Shown here piece by piece: positions 39,573 through 47,795 of a stretch of 64,000 nt of DNA. The notes below the pieces were generated by a model. That model saw nothing but the letters and a program-made list of their open reading frames with translations. It did no database searches and had not been told where the DNA came from. The stretch comes from Candidatus Tritonobacter lacicola (GTDB lineage Bacteria > Auribacterota > Tritonobacteria > Tritonobacterales > Tritonobacteraceae): positions 20,400 to 84,399 of the forward strand of contig JAVCDC010000077.1 of the NCBI GenBank assembly GCA_030765135.1, in the 5' to 3' direction. Made by a program: the position numbers and the translations under genes. Position 1 is the stretch's first letter. Each line of letters opens with the position of its first letter.

Positions 39573-40770
39573 CGGTATCCTCGGCCTCTTCTCTCTTGCT
39601 CCTGGCACGCTTCCTCGCCATTTCGTCGTAGAACTCCTTGGCGGCCGCGAGGATCTTCTCTGCTGTAGCTCCTCCTATCCCCTGCACCTGCTGGAGGTCT
39701 TCCACGTCCGCCGCCAGTATCCCCTCTATGCTGAGGAAGCCCGCCTCGGCCAGCTTATCGGCCATCTTCTCGCCCACGCCCGGTATGGACGCAAGGGTCG
39801 CTTTGGCCTCCTTGAGCTTGTCCACAATGGACCCTTCTTTCCTGATATCTATCTTCCATCCGGTCAGCTTCGCCGTCAGCCGCGCGTTCTGGCCCTTCTT
39901 GCCTATAGCCAGGGACAGCTGATCCTTGTCCACTATTATATCGAGCCTTTTCCTTTTCTCGTCCACCTTTATCTCACGCAGCTTCGCGGGGCTGAGTGCG
40001 TTCGTGGCGTACGCGACAATATCATCTTCCCACCTGACGATGTCGATCTTCTCGCCGTTGAGCTCCCTCACGATGCTCTTCACGCGACTCCCGCGCATTC
40101 CAACGCACGCGCCAACGGCATCGACCCTCGCCTGATTCGACGCGACCGCTATCTTCGTGCGGTAGCCCGCCTCCCGCGCCACCGCCCTCACCTCGACCGC
40201 TCCTTCGCTTATCTCGGGCACCTCCAGCTCAAAAAGCTTTTTCACCAGGCCGGGGTGACTCCTCGATACGATTATCTCCGGCCCCCGCGGCACATCCTTC
40301 ACCTCGACGATATAAGCCCGCAGTCTGAGACCGGGATAGTACTCCTCCACCGGGGACTGCTCCCTCTCAGGGAGGAGCGCCTCCGTCCGCCCGAGATCGA
40401 GCACGACAAGACCTTTCTCGACCCGCCGCGCGGTCCCGGTAATCAGCTCGCCGACCCTGTCCCTGTAATCCTCAAAGACCTTCCGGCGCTCCGCCTCCCG
40501 GATCTTTTGCATGATCACCTGCTTCGCTGTCTGGACGTCGATACGGCCAAGCTCGGCGACGTTGACGGGCAAGGACCCTCCGTCGGCGTCGAGTACCCCG
40601 ATATCCCCGGTCTCCCGGTCTATGCTGATACGCATGTCCTCCTCCGCCCCCTCCTTCTTCCTGGCGGCTGTGAGAATGGCCTCCTCAACGGCCTGGAAGA
40701 GGATCTCGCGCTCTATCCCCTTGTCCCTCTCCATGGCGTCGATTATAGCCAGTACAAGTTTCCCATCCAT
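39562..40770 (-). CDS. nusA: Transcription termination/antitermination factor NusA
   Basis: 402 residues: N-terminal RNAP-binding domain (~1-125), S1 domain (~130-195), two KH domains (GACVGMRGSRVKSIVRELNGEKIDIV and SLAIGKKGQNARLTAKLTGWKIDI), then helix-hairpin-helix motifs (IPGVGEKMADKLAEAGF; VQGIGGATAEKILAAAKEFY). It modulates pausing, intrinsic termination and antitermination. SD GGAGGG precedes the ATG. An intrinsic terminator lies directly upstream (separate entry). rimP, normally just upstream, is absent from this spot. Confidence 0.96.
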   Translation of the reverse strand: MDGKLVLAIIDAMERDKGIEREILFQAVEEAILTAARKKEGAEEDMRISIDRETGDIGVLDADGGSLPVNVAELGRIDVQTAKQVIMQKIREAERRKVFEDYRDRVGELITGTARRVEKGLVVLDLGRTEALLPEREQSPVEEYYPGLRLRAYIVEVKDVPRGPEIIVSRSHPGLVKKLFELEVPEISEGAVEVRAVAREAGYRTKIAVASNQARVDAVGACVGMRGSRVKSIVRELNGEKIDIVRWEDDIVAYATNALSPAKLREIKVDEKRKRLDIIVDKDQLSLAIGKKGQNARLTAKLTGWKIDIRKEGSIVDKLKEAKATLASIPGVGEKMADKLAEAGFLSIEGILAADVEDLQQVQGIGGATAEKILAAAKEFYDEMARKRARSKREEAEDTDVR

Positions 40771-40787
40771 TTTCCGTCTGTCCCTCC

Positions 40788-40815
40788 AAAAAAAAGAGTG
40801 GGGCCAAACCCACTC
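40788..40815 (-). terminator. Intrinsic terminator abutting the nusA ribosome-binding site
   Basis: On the minus strand: a perfect 7-bp stem GAGTGGG / CCCACTC (40815-40796) with a 6-nt loop, then eight U (40795-40788), followed immediately by GGAGGGA, the nusA SD. It is 18 nt from the nusA ATG. It may end the corA transcript, but no promoter fits between it and nusA, so it may act as a transcription attenuator in the nusA leader. Confidence 0.8.
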
Positions 40816-40940
40816 AATCAGGGTTTCATTTTCGATGGATAACTATAAAGCCGGAGGAGAATGCCCGTCAACAAAAAAATGGCCGCGGCCGGAACTTCCC
40901 GGCGGACAGTGGAGGACATCGTGGCGGGGAAACCGGCCCT

Positions 40941-41918
40941 TCAGATCAGGCGGCGCTTCCTGAAGTATGCGAGCATCAGAAACGTGACGAGAGCAATCAA
41001 GCCCCATGCAAAAAGATAGCCGTATTTCCAGGAAAGCTCGGGCATTAACCTGAAGTTCATGCCGTAGAGGCCCGTGATGAACGTCAGCGGAATGAATATC
41101 GTCGCTATAATGGTCAGGGTCTTCATTATCTCGTTGAGCTTGTACGAGACGGAGGAGAGGTACGCCTCCATGTCGGTCACGATGAGCTCGCGCGATGTCT
41201 CGATCATCTCGTATATGCGGATAATATGGTCGTGGATATCATTGAAATACGGTCGATTATTGTGCCTCACGATGGAATAATCCCCCCTGCCGAAACGTGA
41301 AATAAGCTCCCGCTGGGGGCCGATAACCCTCCTCATGGTCATTATGTTTCTCTTCATCGAGAACATTCTTTCAAGGAGCTCCGGACGGGGCCTGGCCAGG
41401 ATTTGGTTCTCTATCGAGTTGAGCCTTTCGCCATACTCCTCCAGGATGGGGAAGTAGTTGTCTATGAGCTGGTCCAGTATATTGTAGAGCAGAAAATCCG
41501 AATCCCCTCTCATGATGTGGCTGCTTTTCTCGCAGCGCTTCCTGTTCGACGAAACCGCGCGGATGTGACCATTGTGATACGTTATGATGTAATTGGGACC
41601 GATGAAGATATTGAGCTCGCGTATATCCAGGGCGTCCTCTTCCCGTTTGTCCTTGTAGTGATAACAGGAGTGGATGACCATGAAAAGATAGTCCTTGAAC
41701 TCGTCGATCTTTGGATGGCTGTGGGAGGCGATGCAGTCCTCGATGAGGAGGGGGTGAAAATCGAACTCCTCCCTGATGATATCTATCTCCTCCTCAGTAG
41801 GGTCCTCGAGGTCGAGCCACAGGAGGTTCGTCTCGCCCGCCAGGACCCCCTTGATCTCCGGGCGGTCTATGCCCCTTTTGAAGGTGCCGTCCTCGAGTCT
41901 CGCAAATGAAGTGATCAT
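40941..41918 (-). CDS. corA: CorA-type magnesium/cobalt transporter
   Basis: 325 residues from ATG 41918 (MITSFARLEDG); the track's 39 extra residues are spurious. A large cytoplasmic alpha/beta funnel and a long stalk helix precede two C-terminal TM helices, with the pore signature YGMN in GLYGMNFRLMPE and a basic end YFRKRRLI. It forms a pentamer in the inner membrane for Mg2+ uptake. A degenerate copy of the palindrome (TGAATCAGCTCACTTTGTCCGC...) is just upstream of the start. Confidence 0.94.
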   Translation of the reverse strand: MITSFARLEDGTFKRGIDRPEIKGVLAGETNLLWLDLEDPTEEEIDIIREEFDFHPLLIEDCIASHSHPKIDEFKDYLFMVIHSCYHYKDKREEDALDIRELNIFIGPNYIITYHNGHIRAVSSNRKRCEKSSHIMRGDSDFLLYNILDQLIDNYFPILEEYGERLNSIENQILARPRPELLERMFSMKRNIMTMRRVIGPQRELISRFGRGDYSIVRHNNRPYFNDIHDHIIRIYEMIETSRELIVTDMEAYLSSVSYKLNEIMKTLTIIATIFIPLTFITGLYGMNFRLMPELSWKYGYLFAWGLIALVTFLMLAYFRKRRLI

Positions 41919-41946
41919 ATGAATCAGCTCACTTTGTCCGCAAATT

Positions 41947-43899
41947 TTATCGGGCGGCGGTGCCGAGCCGCCCCTTCGCGTAGCGCAGCTTCCCGCCCGC
42001 CGACAGGACCTTCCGCTCTCTCTCCGAAAGGTCAACCTTCAGGTCCATTCTCTCGCCCCGGGTTTCATTCACAGCCCGCACCGTATCTCCCCCGGCTATT
42101 TCGGCGGCCAGGTCATGGAAGACCATCGAATCGCCCTGTGCAACTGCTTCGTACTGCCGGTCTTCCAGGAAAAGAACCGGTACTATACCGAAGTTGATAA
42201 GGTTAGACCTGTGAATTCTCGAGAACGACACGGCAACGACGACCCTGACGCCCAGGTACATGCAGACGATGGCCGCATGCTCGCGTGAAGAACCCTGGCC
42301 ATAGTTCTCCCCTCCCGCAATAACACCCGCTTTAAGCTCCTCCCCGGCTTTCCCTGCCCTCTCCGCGAAGCCGGGGTCGATGCCGGAAAACGCGAACTGC
42401 GAGAGCTTCGGTATGTTCGACCTCAGGGGGAGCACCGCCGCCCCTGCGGGGATAATGTCATCAGTCGTTATGTTGTCTCCCACCTTCAGGAGGACCACCC
42501 CGTTCAGCGAGTCCGGAAGCGCGCCGCACTCCGGGAGGGGGGCTATATTCGGCCCCTTTATAACCGATATCCGCGACCCGTCGTCCGGAGGCTGCAGTAT
42601 CAATGAATCGTCTATAAGAAAGTGCCCGGGAAGCCGCACCTTCGGGGCCCTTCCCATTGTACGGGGGTCGGTCAGCTCCCCCCTGATTGCCGACGCTACG
42701 GCCACCTCGGGGCTTACCAGGTAAACTTCGCTGTCTGCAGTACCGCAGCGCCCCTTGAAATTCCTGTTGATCGTCCGGAGGCTGACTCCTCCCGTAGGGG
42801 GAGCCTGGCCCATCCCGATACAGGGTCCGCACGCGTTCTCCAGGACCCTCGCCCCGGCGCTTATAATCTCCGCGAGCGCTCCGTTGCGCGCGATCATCTC
42901 CATCACCTGCCTCGATCCCGGGCTGATAACCATGCTTACCCGCGGATGCACCTTCTTCCCCCGGAGGGTCTCGGCCGTCATCATCAGGTCCTTGTACGAG
43001 GAATTCGTGCAGCTCCCGATCACAACCTGGTCAATCCGCATTCCGGCAATCTCATCGACGGCGCAAACGTTGTCGGGCGCATGCGGCCTCGCGACGAGCG
43101 GCTGAAGGCTGTTCAGGTCGACCTCGAGCTCCTCGCTGTAGCCGCACTCCGGATCGGGGAAAAGTTCAACCCAGTCCGACTCCCTCCTCTGTGCGCTCAG
43201 GAACCCCTGCGCCACCGAATCGCTCGGAAAAAGCGACGAGGTGGCGCCCAGCTCCGCCCCCATATTGGCTACAGTCGCCCGCTCCGGAACGCTGAGAGCC
43301 CTCAGCCCGGGGCCGGTGTATTCGAGGATCTTGCCCACGCCCCCCCTGACGCCCAGCCGCCTCAATATCTCGAGGATTACGTCCTTTGACGATACCCACG
43401 GCGGGAGCTCTCCCGTGAGAACAACTTTCACGATGGAGGGCATGGTCATGCGGAAAGGCACCCCGGCCATGGCGAGGGCCACGTCAACGCCCCCGGCCCC
43501 GATACCGAGCATCCCGAGGCCGCCCGACGTCGGGGTGTGACTGTCCGAGCCAAGCAGCGTCGCGCCCGGCCGTGCGAACCTCTCCAGGTGGATCTGGTGG
43601 CAGATGCCGTTCCCCGCTTTCGAGAAACTTACGCCGTACCTGGCGGCAACGGTCCGGAGGTAGCGGTGATCGTCCGCGTTCTCGAAGCCGGCCTGGAGCG
43701 TGTTATGGTCAACGTAACTCACCGAGCGCTCGGTCCTGACCCGGTCCACGCCGAGCTGCTCGAACTGGAGATAGACCATCGTCCCCGTGGCGTCCTGTGT
43801 GAGCGTCTGATCGATCCTGACGGCGATCTCCCGGCCCGCCACCGGCTCGCCTTTGACGATGTGCGTCCTTATGATCTTCTCCGCCAAGGTCAGCGACAT
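41947..43899 (-). CDS. acn: Aconitate hydratase
   Basis: 650 residues from ATG 43899, preceded by GGAGG. Fe-S ligands are in VVIGSCTNSSYKD and LENACGPCIGMGQAPP; the substrate motif DSHTPTSGGLGMLGIGAGG is near residue 120. The swivel domain with YGQGSSREHAAI is fused at the C-terminus. This is the ~650-residue aconitase type rather than the two-subunit isopropylmalate isomerase. It interconverts citrate and isocitrate. No other TCA gene is in the window. An (R)-homocitrate dehydratase role is possible but less likely for a fused protein. Confidence 0.92.
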   Translation of the reverse strand: MSLTLAEKIIRTHIVKGEPVAGREIAVRIDQTLTQDATGTMVYLQFEQLGVDRVRTERSVSYVDHNTLQAGFENADDHRYLRTVAARYGVSFSKAGNGICHQIHLERFARPGATLLGSDSHTPTSGGLGMLGIGAGGVDVALAMAGVPFRMTMPSIVKVVLTGELPPWVSSKDVILEILRRLGVRGGVGKILEYTGPGLRALSVPERATVANMGAELGATSSLFPSDSVAQGFLSAQRRESDWVELFPDPECGYSEELEVDLNSLQPLVARPHAPDNVCAVDEIAGMRIDQVVIGSCTNSSYKDLMMTAETLRGKKVHPRVSMVISPGSRQVMEMIARNGALAEIISAGARVLENACGPCIGMGQAPPTGGVSLRTINRNFKGRCGTADSEVYLVSPEVAVASAIRGELTDPRTMGRAPKVRLPGHFLIDDSLILQPPDDGSRISVIKGPNIAPLPECGALPDSLNGVVLLKVGDNITTDDIIPAGAAVLPLRSNIPKLSQFAFSGIDPGFAERAGKAGEELKAGVIAGGENYGQGSSREHAAIVCMYLGVRVVVAVSFSRIHRSNLINFGIVPVLFLEDRQYEAVAQGDSMVFHDLAAEIAGGDTVRAVNETRGERMDLKVDLSERERKVLSAGGKLRYAKGRLGTAAR

Positions 43900-43992
43900 G
43901 CTTTCAGCCTCCAGCTTCAATTATTGATTCCGCTGCAACGATGTTCCAGGCCTGATGTTCAAACACCGGCACAGAATCGGCCTCGGGAATCG

Positions 43993-44412
43993 TTAACTTG
44001 ATATCTCCAGGTTATTGAAAAAATACGCTATCTCCGTTGCGGCGGTCAATGGCGCGTCAGAGCCGTGGCACGAATTTTTCTCCACGTCCAAGCCGTAGAG
44101 CTTGCGGATAGTGTCCGGAGCGGCTTTCGCGGGGGCCGTGTTGCCCATGAGCTCACGGTACACCGCAATGGCATTTTCTCCCTCGAGAACGGCGACTACC
44201 GCGGGCCCGGAGGACATAAACTCCGTCAATCCTGCAAAGAAGGGCCTTTCCTTATGTACCGCGTAAAAGCCCTCGGCCTGTGCCCTTGTCATGTGAATCA
44301 TCTTCATTCCCCTGACGGTAAGTCCGCTCTCCTCGATCATCTTGAGTATGGTCCCGACAAGTCCTCTTTTTACGGCGTCGGGCTTTATAATCGCGAGGGT
44401 CCGTTCTGTCAT
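43993..44412 (-). CDS. ndk: Nucleoside diphosphate kinase
   Basis: 139 residues from ATG 44412, with GGAGGTTACG before it; the track start 18 codons upstream is not needed. It begins [19 protein letters not shown], and the phosphorylated His is in [20 protein letters not shown]. It balances NTP pools by ping-pong phosphotransfer. Length is normal. Confidence 0.97.
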   Translation of the reverse strand: MTERTLAIIKPDAVKRGLVGTILKMIEESGLTVRGMKMIHMTRAQAEGFYAVHKERPFFAGLTEFMSSGPAVVAVLEGENAIAVYRELMGNTAPAKAAPDTIRKLYGLDVEKNSCHGSDAPLTAATEIAYFFNNLEISS

Positions 44413-44479
44413 CGTAACCTCCGGACAAATGTTTTGGGCCGTGATACCGGCGGTGCTCCGGAACAACCGTGCAGCTCCT

Positions 44480-45151
44480 TCACGAACCGGGATCTTCCTC
44501 TACATCAACAGCTTCTTTGCTCCCGGGCTCCCCGCCAACGGTCTCCTCGACGGACCCCTCCGGCATCCCCGGCGTCTCACGGGGCTCTCCCTTCTCGAGA
44601 AAGACACGCTCTATCCACCGGTCATAGTCGAAATAGACGGACAGCTTCGCCGCGTCGTCCCGCTCGAGACGAACGTACTCTTTGTCCATGTACGCGGTCT
44701 CATCCGAATCATCGTACACCTCGACAGTCTCGTATCCCCTCCGCCTTGTCATCACTTCCCTGTACTCCTCCAGCACGGGCCTGACGTCGACGAACCTGGA
44801 GGCGAGCGGAATACCCTGTGCAATGCTGCCGCGGAAGGGGCTGTACGCCTGGAATCGGTTGAAGTAAACTGTAACCTCGTCCACCTCCCTGGTCTTCTTT
44901 TGCAGGAACACTTTTATGCCCAGGTTGTAATAGTTCCAGGTTTCTCCCGGGCTGCCGGAACTGCCGTACCAGATGTCGTAGGGGCGCCCCAGCTTCTCGA
45001 TCACCAGTTCCCCCGGGTCCCCCGGCTTGATCCCGGCCACCGTCATTCCATCAAAATCGATGGTCAGCGCCCTGCGCCCGCCCTTCATTGAGGAACACCC
45101 GCAGAGCACGCACGCCGCGATAATAAAAACCACCCCGCTGATAATTCTCAT
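44480..45151 (-). CDS. Lipoprotein of unknown function
   Basis: 223 residues. The lipobox is LCGC (Cys ~19). The segment [48 protein letters not shown] resembles a BamE/SmpA-like fold, in which a small lipoprotein senses or aids envelope assembly. The C-terminus is acidic and low-complexity. The resemblance is from pattern only; no family is claimed. It stands alone between ndk and a small membrane protein. Confidence 0.7.
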   Translation of the reverse strand: MRIISGVVFIIAACVLCGCSSMKGGRRALTIDFDGMTVAGIKPGDPGELVIEKLGRPYDIWYGSSGSPGETWNYYNLGIKVFLQKKTREVDEVTVYFNRFQAYSPFRGSIAQGIPLASRFVDVRPVLEEYREVMTRRRGYETVEVYDDSDETAYMDKEYVRLERDDAAKLSVYFDYDRWIERVFLEKGEPRETPGMPEGSVEETVGGEPGSKEAVDVEEDPGS

Positions 45152-45256
45152 ATTTTCATACTTCCATATTTGTTACGTTTTCCCCTCAGCGAATGCTATT
45201 CCGCAAATTAGTGGGATATTAGCACAAATCTTAAAACTAATGGTTATTTTCCCTCC

Positions 45257-45589
45257 CTATTTAAAGTAAACGCCCAGGAAGAAACCGGCGGGGATTATTG
45301 TCGCGATGATAACCTGTACGGCCAGGACGCCCAGCACGCCGGCCGTCACGGCCCTGCCGCGTTCACCCCCGCCGCCCCGTCTCGCCGCCGACGCGGCTAC
45401 GAGAGCCAGGATGACCGCGCCCAGGGCTCCCGTAAGATCGAGCAGCGCGCTGTGAGCGCCGTAATAGCCGTACCCGTTCCCCTTCAATATGCCTTCTTGA
45501 AGCCGGAGCAGGTCCGGGAAAATGAAACCGAACCACATGATGCCCGAGAGAACCACGAGCACACCGTTTGCCTTAGACCTATCGCTCAC
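45257..45589 (-). CDS. Small membrane protein of unknown function
   Basis: About 110 residues. I prefer GTG 45589 (six nt after GGAGGG) to the track's TTG 45595. Three TM helices are likely (residues ~8-25, ~45-65 and ~82-105), with a basic RRGGGGERGR loop. It overlaps the VanZ-like gene by 11 nt, so the two are co-translated. No family is recognised. Confidence 0.65.
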   Translation of the reverse strand: MSDRSKANGVLVVLSGIMWFGFIFPDLLRLQEGILKGNGYGYYGAHSALLDLTGALGAVILALVAASAARRGGGGERGRAVTAGVLGVLAVQVIIATIIPAGFFLGVYFK

Positions 45590-46151
45590 AGGCAACCCTC
45601 CCGGGCCTGATTATGAATGCCACAACGCACCCGCCGAGACCGCAGGCGTAGGCGTTCAGCCAGACATCCTGAAGGTCGTAGTATCTCCCTGCGATAAATC
45701 CCTGAACAAGCTCGTCGATGATACCTATATGGAACGCCATGATGACCGCCCAGAGATAGAGGATATTGCCCCGGGCGTGCCCGGCAAGCGCCATCACGAT
45801 AAAAAATGTGAGGATACCGTACTCGCCCATGTGGATCCTTTCTATGGGCAGTGTCACTATCCGGAAGAGATAGCAATAGAGGAAGGAGATGACGACGATG
45901 GCGGCGTAAACGGTCGCACGGCGCTCTTTTCTCCGGAGTAAAATCCAGAAGACGACGAGAACCAGGATGGCGCTGAGGATGAGGGGCGTCCTGGAGAACC
46001 ATGGGGAACGTCTCCCGAACAATACAGTCCAGAACCTCCTGGCATAAGGGAGGAACGTGCCGTAGGCCACAACCGCTCCCCACCAGACAAGGTTCTTCGC
46101 CCTTTCGGTCACTGCGTCAGCCCCCCTCGCGCGTGCTTCCCGTCTTTTCAT
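45579..46151 (-). CDS. VanZ-like membrane protein
   Basis: 190 residues with about five TM helices and the VanZ-type end IIDELVQGFIAGRYYDLQDVWLNAYACGLGG (acidic motif, then DVWLNA). The VanZ-like family includes teicoplanin-resistance VanZ and many uncharacterised proteins. Without a van cluster no resistance role is implied. It is the first gene of the pair with the small membrane protein. Confidence 0.78.
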   Translation of the reverse strand: MKRREARARGADAVTERAKNLVWWGAVVAYGTFLPYARRFWTVLFGRRSPWFSRTPLILSAILVLVVFWILLRRKERRATVYAAIVVISFLYCYLFRIVTLPIERIHMGEYGILTFFIVMALAGHARGNILYLWAVIMAFHIGIIDELVQGFIAGRYYDLQDVWLNAYACGLGGCVVAFIIRPGRVACER

Positions 46152-46265
46152 CCACCGCCCTTTAATGGAGCAATCCGCCGCGCTTTCTGGCGGCGGTCAC
46201 AAAAGGATAAACCAGCACACCTCCCGCAAAAAGTATTTTCTGCACACACCCGGCGAATATTTTTC

Positions 46266-46295
46266 TTGACCTCATGCTCGCTGTTCTGCTAGATT
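46266..46295 (+). promoter_or_regulatory. Candidate sigma-70 promoter for the micro-protein cassette
   Basis: TTGACC (46266-46271), an 18-nt spacer and TAGATT (46290-46295), followed about 20 nt later by the strong SD GGGAGGAGG. It is divergent from the VanZ-like gene. Confidence 0.55.
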
Positions 46296-46331
46296 TTAAC
46301 AAAATAATACAATACGGGAGGAGGTGAAAAA

Positions 46332-46487
46332 ATGGGAAAGATCATAGCTAAGAACGTCATCACGAGAAAGAAGGGATTCCTCTACTACGTAGACGGGAAA
46401 GGCAACGTCTGCGAAGCACAGATGGCTCGCGGAGGAAAGAAAAAGGCGAAGAAAAAGAAAGTCGTAAAGAAGAAAAAGAAAAAGTAA
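46332..46487 (+). CDS. 51-residue Lys-rich protein of unknown function
   Basis: Too short for the ORF track. MGKIIAKNVITRKKGFLYYV, then DGKGNVCEAQMARGG and a tail made almost wholly of Lys. The SD GGGAGGAGG is near-perfect and 7-8 nt from the ATG. A promoter upstream and a terminator downstream frame it as a highly expressed single gene. The basic tail suggests nucleic-acid or ribosome contact. I recall look-alikes in candidate-phylum genomes but cannot verify that here. Function unknown. Confidence 0.75.
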   Translation: MGKIIAKNVITRKKGFLYYVDGKGNVCEAQMARGGKKKAKKKKVVKKKKKK

Positions 46488-46505
46488 CAAACAGACTTGA
46501 GAAAC

Positions 46506-46548
46506 AGCCCCCGGATAGTGTTCAACGCTATGGGGGCTTTTTCTTTTC
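46506..46548 (+). terminator. Intrinsic terminator after the 51-residue gene
   Basis: AGCCCCC...ATAG / CTAT...GGGGGCT forms a strong stem (46506-46538), followed by TTTTCTTTT. It is placed 19 nt after the stop codon. Confidence 0.85.
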
Positions 46549-46550
46549 CC

Positions 46551-46575
46551 TGAAATTTTTCGAAGAAAAATTTCA
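46551..46575. repeat. Perfect 11-bp hairpin TGAAATTTTTC
   Basis: TGAAATTTTTC-GAA-GAAAAATTTCA lies just before the second micro-protein gene. A near-copy covers the rbfA start (37137-37160), so it is a small dispersed repeat. Confidence 0.65.
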
Positions 46576-46607
46576 TCAATGCCTTGGTGGATGGAAAGAG
46601 GTTTTAT

Positions 46608-46778
46608 ATGAATAAGGAGAAAGAAATGGTCCTCACCATCGACGGCAAGCCCGTCGCGCTGAACGGGTTCGTCAGGGGGATCATCGAGGGAGCCCTGAGG
46701 GGAATAGTATCCTCCCTCAAGGGGGTCGACCCGGACGGCGAGATCAGCCTTGCCATAAGGCGAAAAAAGAAGCAGTGA
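46608..46778 (+). CDS. 56-residue basic protein of unknown function
   Basis: Start chosen at ATG 46608 (MNKEKEMVLTIDGKPVALNG), 8 residues inside the track ORF, with AAAGAGG upstream. The sequence continues FVRGIIEGALRGIVSSLKGV and ends AIRRKKKQ: a short beta segment, an amphipathic helix and a basic tail. It lies after the terminator of the 51-residue gene and may depend on read-through or its own weak promoter. Function unknown. I recall similar short proteins in other deep-branching bacteria, unverified. Confidence 0.7.
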   Translation: MNKEKEMVLTIDGKPVALNGFVRGIIEGALRGIVSSLKGVDPDGEISLAIRRKKKQ

Positions 46779-46838
46779 CGGGAGAGGGAGACCGGGTGAC
46801 TTGTCCCGCCCCGGCGGCGCCTTCGGGATGCGGCCTTA

Positions 46839-47795
46839 CTACTTCCCTTCCGGCCCGTAGCCGGTGATGTACTTCAGGTAGTCGGAGCCGGTCGAGAGGA
46901 TGAGAAACGTCTTGTCCTTCAGGGCCTGCCTGTAGGTCGTCATAGTGTTGAGGAAGGAGTAGAATTCAGGATCGCGGTTGTAGGCCTCCGCGTAAATATT
47001 GGTTGCCTCGGCATCGGCCTTACCCTGTATCTCCTGCGCCTCACGGTACGCTTCCGACTGTATGCGTTGGAGATCCTTGTTTATCTGGCCCTCGATATCC
47101 AGCGCTTCCCTCTTCCCCTCGGCGCGGTAGAGCTGCGAGACGCGCTTCCTCTCCGATATCATCCTTTCGAAGACCTTGGTGCGGACGTCGGCGTTGTAGT
47201 TGATCTTCTTGATCCTGATGTCGATCAGATCTACCCCGTACTCCTTGACGCGCGGCTTCGACCACGCCAGGATGTTCCTCGTTATCTGCTCCCTGCCGGA
47301 ATCCGGCGTTATCGCCTCGAGGGCACTCTCGGATATCACGACCTCCACGTCATCGATGTCCTCCACCACCTCGAGGATCCTGTTGGAGTTCCGGACTATA
47401 TCGATAAGTTCCCGGTCCGCTATCTCGTTTCTCGTCGCGCCGTCCAGGATATCGTCAAGGCGGCTATGCACCTCGCGCTCCGACCTGACCGACTGGAGGA
47501 AAAGCAGCGGATCGACAATTTTCCACCGGGCCGTCGTGTCGACCCAGATGTACTTCTTGTCTTTCGTGGGAATCATGTTCGGATCGCCGTCCCATGAAAG
47601 AACCCTCTTCTCGAAGTAATTGGCTTTCTGGATAAATGGCTTCTTCCAGTGCAGGCCCGCCTCCGTTACCGGTCCGCCGATGGGCTGGCCGAACTGGGTG
47701 ACGATGACCTGCTGGGTCTCATCGACACGGTAGAAACCGTTGAAGATAACGATTGCCGCGAGAACGATTACTATTATGGCGATAATCCCTTTCAC
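46839..47795 (-). CDS. hflC: HflC, SPFH-domain membrane protease modulator
   Basis: 318 residues: one N-terminal TM helix (~3-21), an SPFH/band-7 domain (YRVDETQQVIVTQFGQP...) and a long helical region (LIDIRIKKINYNADVRTKVFERMISERKRVSQLYRAEGKREALDIEG). With HflK it forms a large membrane cage around FtsH. The start is GTG, overlapping the hflK stop (GTGA). No ftsH is in the window. Confidence 0.94.
   Translation of the reverse strand: MKGIIAIIVIVLAAIVIFNGFYRVDETQQVIVTQFGQPIGGPVTEAGLHWKKPFIQKANYFEKRVLSWDGDPNMIPTKDKKYIWVDTTARWKIVDPLLFLQSVRSEREVHSRLDDILDGATRNEIADRELIDIVRNSNRILEVVEDIDDVEVVISESALEAITPDSGREQITRNILAWSKPRVKEYGVDLIDIRIKKINYNADVRTKVFERMISERKRVSQLYRAEGKREALDIEGQINKDLQRIQSEAYREAQEIQGKADAEATNIYAEAYNRDPEFYSFLNTMTTYRQALKDKTFLILSTGSDYLKYITGYGPEGK

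Noticed and set aside
46296-46579. Two minus-strand Phe/Leu-rich ORFs (46296-46490, 46385-46579)
   Set aside because: Antisense of the Lys-rich micro-protein gene; the poly-Phe comes from its Lys codons.
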